Below are positions 1-10,494 of a stretch of 64,000 bases of DNA, in pieces. Source of the DNA: Sanguinoderma infundibulare (taxonomy: Eukaryota; Basidiomycota; Agaricomycetes; Polyporales; Polyporaceae). The stretch covers positions 4,092,001 through 4,156,000 of the forward strand of contig JAVLRN010000004.1 of NCBI GenBank assembly GCA_032821775.1, read 5' to 3'. The notes beneath the pieces are model-generated. The model had not been told where the DNA came from and searched no databases. It saw only the letters and a list, made by a program, of their open reading frames with translations. Made by a program: the position numbers and the translations under genes. Position 1 is the stretch's first letter; every line of letters starts with the position of its first letter.

Positions 1-2536
1 AAAATCACTGCCGCGATTGCGGCGAAATTGAGGGTATTGTACCTTTCGACTCCCGCGAGTGCGTGCTCGTGAAGGGAACCCGCTTCTGTGGCACTGGCAG
101 CGAATGTGAAGAGTGCTCTTTATCGGGGGGTCCAGAACCTGGAGATGATCCTCACGGCTTACCTCCAAAGACGTCAAATCGAAATCCCAAGTGGTAGATG
201 GATCTGAGATGATCGTGGAACGATCGACGGAAGTAAACCGATCTACACAGCGTCCACGTTAGTACAAAGCGTTTCAACGAAGGACGAAGAAGGAAATTAC
301 GGTGATATGCGTAACCTCGGGTCCCAACTTGCACAATTTGGAGAGTATTTGTGAAGCCGGACCAGCCGCTTCGGGCTCTTGCCGACCTGCGCACCGGCGA
401 GCGCAGAGGACTTTCGTTTGAAGGCGACCGCACGCAGTTTTCGAGAAGTTCCATGCTGACAGAATCTACTCCGCCAAGAAACATTCATGCTTTCAAAAGC
501 GCGCGGAAGCCACGAGGAGCGTTAGTTCAAACCGGAGCTACCTCGGGCACCCAGCGGATCGCGCGATAACGTGGAGAAAGGACGTCCAGCTCCTGTCCAT
601 TGGCGAAGAGCCACGGAACTCTGCCCATGAGTCCGCCCAACTTCGGGAGGCGTCAAGGTTCAGTAAGCGGTTTTTGCAGTGCACAAGTAACTCCGCGAGT
701 CCCGTGGGGCCCGGGAGCTTGAGCGCGCCCGCGGTTACGAAATCGAGAGCGCTGACGCCGCGGGAGATGCAGACATGCATGAATCCAAGGTTCCGAGGGC
801 GAGGGTTCTGGCTGGGGTCTACCCAGTGATGTGTCGTTTCAGAGGTCGATGAGCTCACGCGACAGGGTTCGAGATAGCGATTCAGGCCTCAGGTCGGCTG
901 CTCACCTGTGCACTCGATATCACTCCCACCTCTTCCATTCTCAACGACGACACGAAGTTTCAGGCAACACAGTTGCCTGCCCTTGCCGACAATCTGCCAG
1001 CTTGCCATTGTCATCATCTCGGCATGTGCTCCTGTCCGCGATGTGAGTGTCAAACGCGACTGTCCGCCCTGACGTCTAGATAGTTTGACAGCGATACGAC
1101 ACGGCAGACGCCGCGAAGCACGCGGCGTGCGGGGATAGTCGCAGATCGTTCCCAGGGAAGCCATCGCGGTGGACAGAATCAACAGTCCGATTGCAAACTT
1201 CGGACGGACGGGGTGGGACGTACCGGACATTCAGTCCATATTTGAATACTCTCTCTCCTATTCCCCTGGCGTCTTCTCCGACCGCGGGATGGACGTTCAG
1301 TCCTAAATGGAAGTGGAATAGAGTTGCCGTCCCTGGGCCGCCCGCAACCTGGCCCTGCGAGCAATTTACCCATCCGACGATGACGGTGCAGGGAAGCCAT
1401 TGCGCGCCGCTCACTAAGCGTGCTGCGCGAGGCGCAATCCCTGTAAAGATGAATGATGGGTCAGCCGCTAAGCCAGATAACGACATTATTGTCGACTCCC
1501 AGATCACGACGAGACATGGCCTGTGAGGATCCCCGGCGTGGGGGGAGACCCTTGCGCTCCTCCGGTGATATCTTGCTGGTCGCTCCGGAGCCCATGCGTA
1601 CGTTTGCAACCTTCGCTCACCGCGCGTGAACGCATGGCTCCGTCGCCGGTCCCAAGCGAGAACAAAGGCGTGAGCGGAGGGCGGTGTCCATGGGGCGGTG
1701 GACACAAAAGCAATGCGCGCCATGATATCGTCGATGAACACGAGCGGTGTTGAACTCGAATTCGCGTTCGGAAGCAGTCTTCGAGAGGGCTTCGTGGACG
1801 ACCGTACAAGGCAAGGAGAGACCTAGCGACGACGAGCTGAGAGTGAAATTGGACGAGGCTGAGTGGCCAGATCTGACGAGTGCCGAGATCAAGGGACGGA
1901 CTTTGATTCGCTTAGGACCGGACACGGGCTATCTGGATATGGTGTCAAAACTACTTCCGCCTCCTCCCCTCTTCTTCCCCTCACCTGCTTGCCAGTCTGA
2001 GGTGACTGTGCACCCGCATTCGCTCATCTATCTCGCGAAGCGGACGCTGTATACGCTCTAGGCTGGTCCCCATTGAATAGACGTCGATGGATGACCTCCC
2101 TCGAGGAACACATGTCGACCATGGTTCCGTCAATACTCGCTCTCGAAAGCCCCGGAAGACGCTAATCAAGGTTCGAAACAACACTTCACGGTGTGCGTTC
2201 GCAAAAGGCCGCGGCCTCCAGATGTCTAGGCTTCCGGTTCGGATGCGGGATCCCAATCATTGCGGGGAGGACTGGCTCCTGTCGAGATCGCAGAAGCGAT
2301 CTCACCCCCGTCGGGTGCTCGTCCTGGCACTGCCATCCGCCCGTATCATCCTCCGGCCAGCTCCTCACGGATGTGCGGTACTTAAAGGTGCGCCACCTCA
2401 TCGAGTTCTGTTCGACATCCGCCCATCCTCCCTCTTCAGGCGCCGCTGCTCGCTTCCCATCTGCAATCCCGACTGCAGGTTTCCGGGTTATCTCATCATC
2501 ACTCCCCTGCTCGTCCTCCGTTTACCTTACATCGCT
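1..2536. other. 5' flank without a supported gene
   Basis: Only short overlapping open frames are seen on both strands, with no recognisable domain and no consistent exon chain. An open frame on the plus strand (2087 onward) runs into the P450 start, but nothing before 2537 looks like P450 sequence. A pyrimidine-rich stretch at about 2400-2530, with a possible TATA-like tacttaaag near 2378, is the likely P450 core promoter and leader. Confidence 0.5.
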
Positions 2537-4748
2537 ATGGCCCTCTCATTCTTTCGCTCGAGCTTGCACCACCTTCCCCCCGGTCCCCGCGGCAAGCCCA
2601 TCGTCGGAAACCTGTTCGATATCCCCTCTACAGAGCAGTGGATTTACTTCAAGCAGCAGGCCGATCTGCACAGTGAGTCTTCTACTTACCCTTTTCCTGT
2701 ATTGTGTGGGCGGTCTTCGGGACGGATATGTACGCCGCGCGCTCCGTGGGGCGCGGGCGCGCCGCTCTTCCTCCGAGTCGAGCGGTGCATCTTGGCGCGA
2801 GCCCGTGGCGTGAATGGCCCCCTGCACAAACATGCAGTCAGTCGTCGCGAAGAGGCATCCCAGACGCACCATAGTTTATCTGGGATTTGGCACTGCCTAC
2901 GCGCGAGCATGTGGTTCCTGCAGGTAGACTGCGGTCTAGGGATCTGCATCGCGCTATCATGCTCAACTACCAGGGCGAACTCTGGGCGTACCTTTCTCAA
3001 TTGCATATTCGTGTGCCTTCTTGAGACGATGCATGATGCTGACCCGTATCGCCATTGACAGGATGCGCGCTCACGACGTACAAGGTGCTGAACAAGACGA
3101 TCATCGTCCTCAACTCGAAGGAGTCCATCTACGCCCTGTTCACCCAGAAGCAGGACCAGTACGCCAGCAAGCCCCCGCGCAAGATGGCGGTGATCTCCAA
3201 CCTGGTCGACACTGCGCCGTTCATGAATCCCGGCAACGACTTCTCGAACGTGCGGCAGCAGTTCCACCAGGGCATCGGGAAGACGGCGGTCGGCGCCTAC
3301 AACCGGGATTACGAGTTCTCGTCGAGGAAGTTCATCCAGAGTCTCGCGGGCGACCTCCAGGCCAGAAACCTCGACAAGACGATCGACGAGTAAGCTTCGT
3401 CATCTTCCCATGATCACTCTGATTCTGAACGGTGCCTCGTTCAGCTCTCTGGGACACGTCTTCCTCAAGGTCTCGACCGGATACGACGGCAAGGAGACGG
3501 CATCCGTCCTCAAACAACTGAACGACCTCGCGCACTTTGCCGCGGACGTTCTCGGTGACAAGTACCAGATCTTCGACATCGTCCCCTTCTGTACGCGTTT
3601 CTCGCTTCTCTGGTGAAGGGTGTTGCCCTCTGACGATGTTTCATCTGCAGTGTCCTCGCTACCGAGGTTCACACCGATCATTGGGCCGAAGCTGAAGTTG
3701 GGCGATCAGTGGAAGAAGAACCTTGAATCGATCGCGGACACGACAGTGCGCCTGACGGAGGAGACTCAAGAAGTGGAGATTACGTCGGTGATGTCGAAGG
3801 TCAACATACAGGGGGCGGCGGCGGCGGCGGGTGACGAGTCGTCAAAGATGATCGCTGCCACAATGAACGCAGGTGGCATGCTCGCGGTGAGTTTCGCGTC
3901 GGCTCCGAGGCGAGCGGCCCTGACTGATGATGTCAATGTAGACCGAGTCGGCAACCCTCACTTTCCTCCTCGCTATGGCCCAGCACCAGGACATCCAGAA
4001 GCGCGCCCAGGCCGAGGTCGACTCCGTGTGCGGCGACAGGCTGCCGACGATGGCTGACCGCCCGAACCTGCCATACGTTGACGCTGTCCTCTCGGAGGTT
4101 CTGCGATGGGTCTCCATCGCGCCCGTCAGTGAGTCCATTCAGTTACGGTTGACTGTTCTGACAGGTTGAACTGACGGACGGACGGCACACACAGTCGCCC
4201 GCGAAGTGACGGAAGACGACCACTACGACGGCTTCCTCATCCCCAAGGGCGCGACGATCATGGCGAACAACTACGCCATCTCGCGCGACGAGGAGATCTT
4301 CCCCGACCCCGAGTCGTTCAACCCCCTGCGCTTCCTCGACGACTCGCAAAAGAACCTCCGTACGGACATCCTGAACCCGATGGAGTTCGCGTTTGGCTTC
4401 GGGCGGAGGACGTGTCCGGGGCGGTACCTTGCCGACGCACTGCTCTTCAGCCACTTCGCGCACATCCTGAGGGTGTTCGACGTCGCGCTCCCGCCTGAGA
4501 GCGAGAAGGAGAAGCGGGCGGCGGACTCGAAGATGAAGGTGAAGAGCAACGGTGCTGCCTGGTACGTGACATCTCGACATTGGATTTGGATGGGATTCGA
4601 CGCTGACGGCGAAATGGACAGCCGGATCGAAGAGGTTTATGTCACCCTCGCGCCGCGGTCCGCAGAGGCCACCGCGCTCATCAACCAAAACGCGCCAGCG
4701 ACGGCGGATAGGCAAGCGAATGGAGACGCGAACGGGGACGCACATTAG
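2537..4748 (+). CDS. cytochrome P450 monooxygenase (fungal CYP, OrdA/CYP64-like)
   Basis: Heme-thiolate monooxygenase, probably endoplasmic-reticulum bound and fed electrons by CPR. Model: exons 2537-2672, 3062-3389, 3445-3590, 3651-3886, 3942-4128, 4195-4561, 4622-4748; all junctions stay in phase and give 508 residues, normal for the family. Seen in order: proline hinge PPGPRGKP near residue 17, I-helix region with AGG followed by ATES, K-helix EVLR (ExxR), PESFNPLRF (PERF region) and heme-binding FGFGRRTCPGRYLA with the axial cysteine. The last intron (4562-4621) is 60 nt without a stop, so retention would keep the frame. Odd points: the protein starts almost at the proline hinge, so the usual N-terminal membrane anchor is missing or lies in an unseen exon; intron 1 is 389 nt, far longer than the others, and the usual YG after helix A is absent. 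Substrate cannot be told from sequence. Confidence 0.93.
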
Positions 4749-5703
4749 TCGTCGGACTCCCCTTTGTCTCGCCTCAACTTTTCCCTCATCATGATTCTAC
4801 GACTCCCGCACGCCTCTGCCGCTCCACAGTCCACGATCCCACGATCCACACGTCCCGTATCACACCCGCATGATTGAACTCACGTCGACGGCTTCGTTTC
4901 CTGCATCCTATTCCAAAACTACTCAGCATCGTACTCCGTATACTCGTACTGTGTCATTGTTATTCGGGTTTTACTGTATCTTTATGGATTTCCTTATAAT
5001 CCCAATACGAATCATCGAATACCATCTTATCGTCCAAACGCCTTCAAGCTTGAGAGGAGGCGCGTTTCCAAGTCAAGGAAATTGTGCGTCCGATGATAAT
5101 GACACGTTGCTTCTACTAGTAGTCATCGACCGAGGGCAAGACCGCCGCCTCACGAATGCTGGCCGACTCTCTGACCGAAGTGTTCAACCTTTCCATAGTC
5201 TCCATGCACGTGCACGTGCTTCACCCTCCCTTTTTCTGCAATGGGTAACGTGGCGGTTGCTCGAAGAGAATGGAGGACTAATGGACTGAGGTGTGCGGTA
5301 GTACGTGCGGGCACCCGGCGCCAGTGCGCACCTGCAGGCTGAGGTATACTTCATCGTGTGGCAGTGTATCCAAGTTGTCTGACAACTAAAGCAGTCGCGG
5401 TTGACATGAGCGAACGTCGTAATGGTAATGGCTAGTTATACAGCAATCAGTCGAACGGGCGACGCGGGACAGATGCCAGTGCTGCCGCAAGCAAAGCTCC
5501 ATCGTTCTTGCAGCATTCGAACGATATTTCGCCCCCGGGAGAGGCCAACGCGAACGGGCTGTGATCGGATACAATCAGTAATCGCAGTAATGCAAAGAGA
5601 CAGTCAGACTCGACTCGTACCTTGATGCGCTCGCGCCGCCAGAGTGTGCGAGCGCGATGGAACGGATAGACTTGCTCGTGAGGTACGATTGTAGAATCAC
5701 TTG
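4749..5703. other. intergenic region after the P450
   Basis: Contains the P450 3' end (AT-richer stretch at about 4900-5030) and no supported gene. Short open frames on both strands show no recognisable domain. Confidence 0.5.
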
Positions 5704-5975
5704 CTAGGGAGGGGTCTCTGCCAAGTTCGGGGGCACGAAACGCTCGAAGTCGTCGGGAATCATGCCGACATTGAACGGGTCGTCCTTTGCGTTCCTAGCG
5801 TTGAAGAGGTGGAGGAACCTGCCTTCGTTGAGTCGACGTTGATCCACTCCACGGAACCAAGTTGGACTTCGCGGAGGCCGTAGGTCAGGTCGTCCTCTGG
5901 TCCAGGCTGCCAGAGAGGGAAGCCGAAGTATATGAATAGTGCACTAGCATACACATTCCAAGGCGCGGGCGACAT
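5704..5975 (-). pseudogene. decayed N-terminal fragment of the NW family
   Basis: Reading the minus strand from an ATG at 5975 gives MSPAPWNVYASALF, then FGFPLWQPGPEDD and LREVQLGSVEWI. This lines up with the start of the intact family members at 26038 and 31820 (WNIYSSQLF, GYGYPLWQPDP, REVNIGDVGW). After about position 5840 the similarity continues in a different frame as GRFLHLFNARNAKDD and PDDFERFVPPNL before a stop at 5704, so one frameshift separates the two halves. Nothing of the following domain (CGTTKT region), linker exons or WD40 repeats is found nearby. It is an isolated relic about 19 kb from the main cluster. Confidence 0.72.
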
Positions 5976-6360
5976 GGCGAAGAAGGAGGCGATGGGGGCG
6001 GAGACGGAGGATGGCGACTTCATGAATGCCCGCGTCCAGGCAGTGGCACAATTGGCCCGCGATGGAATAGAAGATGCCGCACCGCCCTCTGCACGACACG
6101 AGGCCACAGTAAGGACAAGGAGTATATTTGGAATTTCCCAGGACGCACCGGTTTGGGGCTTCTCGCCGAGGCATATTCGGATAGATTTTTGTCGAACACT
6201 TTTCATCTCAGGTGAGGGCGTTCGAATCCAACACTATTAAGGGCACAGATTCATACGTTGAGCCCTCAACATTGCAGGGCTGCACATGAGCATGATTGAT
6301 GGCTAATCACCGAGAGCCGGGAGCTCGAAGAAATTCAAACCACGCTTGTGGGAGTAGCAG

Positions 6361-6402
6361 AAAAAAGAGGGTCCATCGTGGTTCGAACACAAGACCGCAT
6401 CC
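6361..6402 (-). other. tRNA 3'-half-like relic with Pol III terminator
   Basis: On the minus strand a T arm is seen: a 5-bp stem (TTGTG/CACGA) around the loop TTCGAAC, followed by TGGACCC (3' acceptor strand), T and then CTTTTTT, a good Pol III terminator. On the plus strand the stretch gggtccatcgtggttcgaac closely resembles the reverse complement of the tRNA-Cys at 22018 (gggcccaccgtggttcgaac). No matching A box, anticodon arm or 5' acceptor strand is found upstream, so this is a truncated tRNA pseudogene or the edge of a tRNA-derived SINE, not a working tRNA. Confidence 0.5.
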
Positions 6403-7769
6403 AGGGGCGATCCAGGAGCGGATCAGAGATTTCTATCGCCGACAGCAGCCCGGTAAGTATGTGACCATCGGAGTTGGAACTCTATATAGGAGAGAGATAG
6501 TACTATTACAGTTCAACTACAACGCACTTACTTCCTCGATTCGAATTCACCAACTGGACCCACGCTCCCATGCCGCTTGAGCTTCAAAGCGAGCACCGTC
6601 TGTGAGTCTCCATGACCTTGTATGCCAGAACACTCAAGGCAGGAGGCTGACTTCCACGGACTTCCGCCACGGACAGATCGGAGCTCTGCTGAGTCTCCAC
6701 CTTTACTGGTGTTTCCCCTCTGGACTGTGCTGGTTTGGACTCAGGCAGAGACGGAGGTAGGCATATACAACGGATATCGCAATTGCTGGATGGCTTCTCG
6801 CCACTCTTCGCCACAATAGTCTCCGCTGCATACCGCATTCACCTTCATAGTTCATGGTTGTCATCGGGGATGGGAGACACTCCATATCTTTGACGTACGG
6901 TGGTCCTTACGAAGAAACCCAGACTGTCCGGAAGGACCCCATGATGCTGAGGCTCATCGTCTTCTCGGCCCGACCGCCGCAGCACCGCATCATGGTTACT
7001 AAAGGCAGGGATGCAGGGATGGCACCGCTGAAGAATCGGTCATACCTCGTGCACTGCTTCCCGTGATGGCACCAAACTGACACTGGTCGATTTGGAACGC
7101 CGAAAGATTTATCATTTTTCACGAAACTGCTTGTGCCATCGTGTTCTCGCCAGCGAGCCCTGTCCGGCTCGAGCCACTCGACTACCGGGGTCTGCGGCTT
7201 TCTCCTCGGGAGTGGGGCCCATGCCAATAAAATCATTGTGAGTGGCTTCCGCTTTACCTTCTTCTCGGTTAAAGATCATTTTGCAGGTCATCACCGTGGG
7301 CGATAATGCGTTCAAGCTCTCCCGCGCACACCGCGCCCGGTTCTCCATGGTATTTATGGCTACGATTCGAAAACGAAGGATCTAAGAACTTGCCGAGGCC
7401 GGAGGGATACCTCGTGTACGAACTTGAAACTCCCTTGTGCATCGTTCCCGGAGGCACGTCACTCTCTCGCTTGCGCGCACCAGCAAATTCACTTCCACCC
7501 CCCCTCCCAAGCCATCCTGATCTCCATCCTCCGCGCATCCCATGCCGTCTCCTGCTCCGCGCGCTCTGACGTCTCAACGACGCCACCATGCCCGGGGGAG
7601 GCGCACGCCCAAATCGGCGGGAATCATCGTCCGTGTGCGATGTGCCTGGGCTCTGAAAGTGCGCCTTCTACAAGCCCCTGTGCTCGAACGCGTTAAAGAC
7701 TTCTGGACCACACTTGCTGGCGTGGGCTCCGCGGGGGGAGGGTGACTCGCCCACGCGCATTTGCTTTCT

Positions 7770-7798
7770 CATTCTCCTTTCTCCCAGAAAGGAGAATG
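7770..7798. repeat. perfect 13-bp inverted repeat, 3-nt loop
   Basis: Arms CATTCTCCTTTCT and AGAAAGGAGAATG are exact reverse complements separated by CCC. It lies in an intergenic stretch about 450 bp before the permease start. It could be a cruciform or an RNA hairpin; no terminator-like context applies in a fungus. Confidence 0.8.
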
Positions 7799-8251
7799 GA
7801 ATCGATCCGCACAGCTCTTCCTCGCGCCTAGCCATTACGGGCGACTTCAGCTTCACTCTGGTGTTGCGCTCGTGCCTGCAGCTGAAGCCACAGGTACCGA
7901 GTGAAACATGCAGTGGATTGCCACAAGTACCGTGCTGAAGCCGTAGGTACCGATGGCTTGGCGCGGGGAAGAGCTGGGAGGACGGAATTCAAGCGTGGAC
8001 GCCCTCACGATGGCCGCGCAGACCCGCGGTCATGTGTTCCTCCTTATCGGCCGCTTTTTCAATCATGGATTATTTGACCCTGATGAAATTGTACAAAAGC
8101 ACAACACGGTCGCGTCCTGGTGAGCGGCGTAAACCATCTGTTTGCACCCCCTTCATTCCCCTGCCTGGGTGGCGTATACTCTCCACTATTTTCTCTTACT
8201 GAACGAACTACACCTGGTTCTTTGTTCTGACATTCCTGAAGCTGAAGCACC

Positions 8252-10494
8252 ATGGTCATTTTCGATGTCGAGTCGCCTTCCCATCAGGAGGAATGTCATC
8301 CTGCAAATAGCAGTTCAACGCCCTCGTGCGAGTTCAAGGACAATCTGACAGAGGACGTTGTCCCTGTTGCGGAAGAGGTGAACGTCATCCAAGAGGCGAA
8401 GACGATGCTGCTGCATAGCGTCACGCTCCAGTTGGCGTCTTGGGGATTGGAAGTGAACGGGTGAGTACTTTTTGTGCAGGCGCCCCCATGTCGTCCGGCC
8501 ACTAACATCATCATTGCGCTGGTTAGCATAAAGCCTACCCCGGAGGAACAGAGGACGGACCGAAGGCTCTATCAGTTTTTCTTTGTATGGTTTTCCCCCA
8601 ACGCGACTATCATAACGTGCGTCGCTACTTTCGTCGATCCGGAGGCTTCCCAATGGCTCACTCACGCAACCTCAGCTTAAGCGTAGGAACGGTTCGACCT
8701 GCGTTCTTCAACCTGGGTATACTCGATTCGTTCTTTGTCCTCGTTGTCGTGGACGTCATGTGAGTTGCTCCCTGTCTTTTGCCTCGTTCCGACGAGCTCA
8801 TCGACAACTAGTGTTTATGCATTTCCGGCGATGTTGTGAGCACTTCCTCGTCTCAGTAGTAGGACGGCAATTTCAGGGCAACATTTCAGCGCGACGTTTG
8901 GTCCAAAACTTGACACGCGATCCATGGTGTTGTCGCGATTCTCGTGGGGGTACGTTATTCATCGTAGATTCTCCAAGGGGACCTCACACATTTACGACCG
9001 CTCGGTAGCTACTACGGCGCGGTCATACCAAGCATCCTCAACGTATTGTCAATGCAAGGCTACCTGGTGGCGAATTCCATCATCGGGGGGCAGATACTGG
9101 GAGAAGTGTCGAATCATCTGGACGCGACTCTAGGCATTGTGATCATCGCTGTCACGTCCCTTGTAGTGCGTTCCGCAAAGTGCTTTTCCTGTTTATTGCA
9201 GTCACCGACAACGCTCACGTTTAGATCACGTTTTGCAAGTGCCAAGTTCTTCATTGGCAAGTACAGATCTCATTCACTTCGAGCGCCACTGACTCTTCGC
9301 GCCGGATGACAGGTACCAAATGGTCATCTGGATCCCAAACCTCGTCACCTTCATTGTCATGCTGGCCGTCGGCGGTATGTAGCTCCGAGACGCGCTGCTG
9401 GCGAGCCAATCACCTGCTTCTGCTGCGACGTTGTTGTCGTCTGGCGCGTCGTTCGCCGCGGCCGTCGTGCGCTGGTCGACCGTCACCCCCGACTATGGTG
9501 TGTACCACGACAAGGAGGCATTCGCATGGCGCGTATTCTTCTACTCATACCTTGGTTTCCTGGTTTCCAGCGTACGTTCTCTGGCCACTCGACCCACCTT
9601 CCCAGCCCTGACCCCGAAGGAATGAATGTCACAGATCCCAACACACATGCTCGGAGCGGCTTTTGCAACGGCATCGCGTTCGGTGCCCGCTTGGCATGCC
9701 GGACTCGGAGACGGCGTCGGCGGACTGATCGCGGCCATCCTTGCCCCCACCGGAAAGTTTGGCAAGTTCTTGCTCGCGGGGCTGAGCCTGACCGCGCCCA
9801 GCTCTTGCGCGCCGACGATGTACACGGTGTGCACGGGCTTTATGACTGTGCACCGTGCGTTTGCCCGGCTGCCCCACTTCGTCGTCGCCGTCATCTCTAC
9901 GGCAGTGTACGTTCCTGACTCGGTGGAGACGAGTTGATCTCCCCGGGACTTACAACTGTGCCTGCGACAGGTTGATTCCGATTGCTATCATTTGCGCAGA
10001 ACGGTTCTACGAGGTGTTCGTCGCGATCTTAGGTGCGCTTCTCCCGTTCCCGGTTCGCTCTCTATGCACCTGCTCACCAAGTTACGGATTCTGCTCCTGC
10101 TCCTGCTCCTTCCGCAGCGCTCATCGGATACTGGATCGCGCCCTTCTGCGCCATCGTGCTCACCGAGCACTTCCTCTTCCGACGGATGTTCGCGGCGTAC
10201 GACGTCCCAGGCGCGTGGGACGACCCCCGCCACCCGAACCTGCCGAGCGCGTACCCCGCGCTGTGCACGCTCGCGGCGTCGATCGGTGTTATAGTGCTGT
10301 GCATGCAGCAGCAGTGGTGGACGGGCCTGGTCGCGCGGCGGGGCACGGGCGACCTCGGGATGATGCTCGGCTTCGTGGTTAGCGTGACAGTGTATGCTGG
10401 CGCGAGACGGACGGAGCGTAAATGGGGTACGCTGGAGAGGCGCGTGGGCTTTGGACGGCGGGGACGAGGTGCAGGAGATGGGATTCCGCGGTGA
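8252..10494 (+). CDS. purine-cytosine permease-type transporter (NCS1, Fcy2-like)
   Basis: Multi-pass plasma-membrane symporter of the fungal FCY2 branch of NCS1, expected to import cytosine/purines. Model: 8252-8460, 8527-8616, 8676-8759, 8812-8835, 8890-8949, 9009-9165, 9225-9256, 9313-9374, about 9390-9571, 9635-9906, 9971-10032, 10118-10494. Family blocks seen in order: EEQRTDRRLYQFFFVWFS, FATFGPKL, YYGAVIPSILNVLSMQGY, GGQILGEVS, RWSTVTPDYGVYH, LGAAFATA, APTMYTVCTGF, YWIAPFCAIVLTEH. Two exons are tiny (24 and 32 nt) and the intron 9257-9312 uses a GC donor (GCAAGT) with AG acceptor. One junction is doubtful: after 9374 (gtatgtag) the only in-frame continuation begins at 9390, giving a 15-nt gap, while the next acceptor (9405) shifts the frame. 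So there may be a frameshift or sequence error; otherwise the gene looks complete. Confidence 0.88.

Larger units (their letters stand above)
5976..8251. other. intergenic region with a tRNA-like relic and a hairpin
   Basis: No supported protein gene. It holds the tRNA 3'-half relic at 6361-6400 and a perfect 13-bp hairpin at 7770-7798, listed separately. A short direct repeat (gctgaagcc..aggtaccga) occurs near 7881 and 7936. The last part contains the permease promoter and leader. Confidence 0.5.

Noticed and set aside
2087..2536. Upstream in-frame extension of the P450 with a hydrophobic stretch (LIITPLLVLRLPYIA) that could act as anchor
   Set aside because: No ATG before it other than one 450 bp upstream in sequence without P450 character; the stretch is a pyrimidine-rich leader that translates to hydrophobic residues. 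Not fully excluded.
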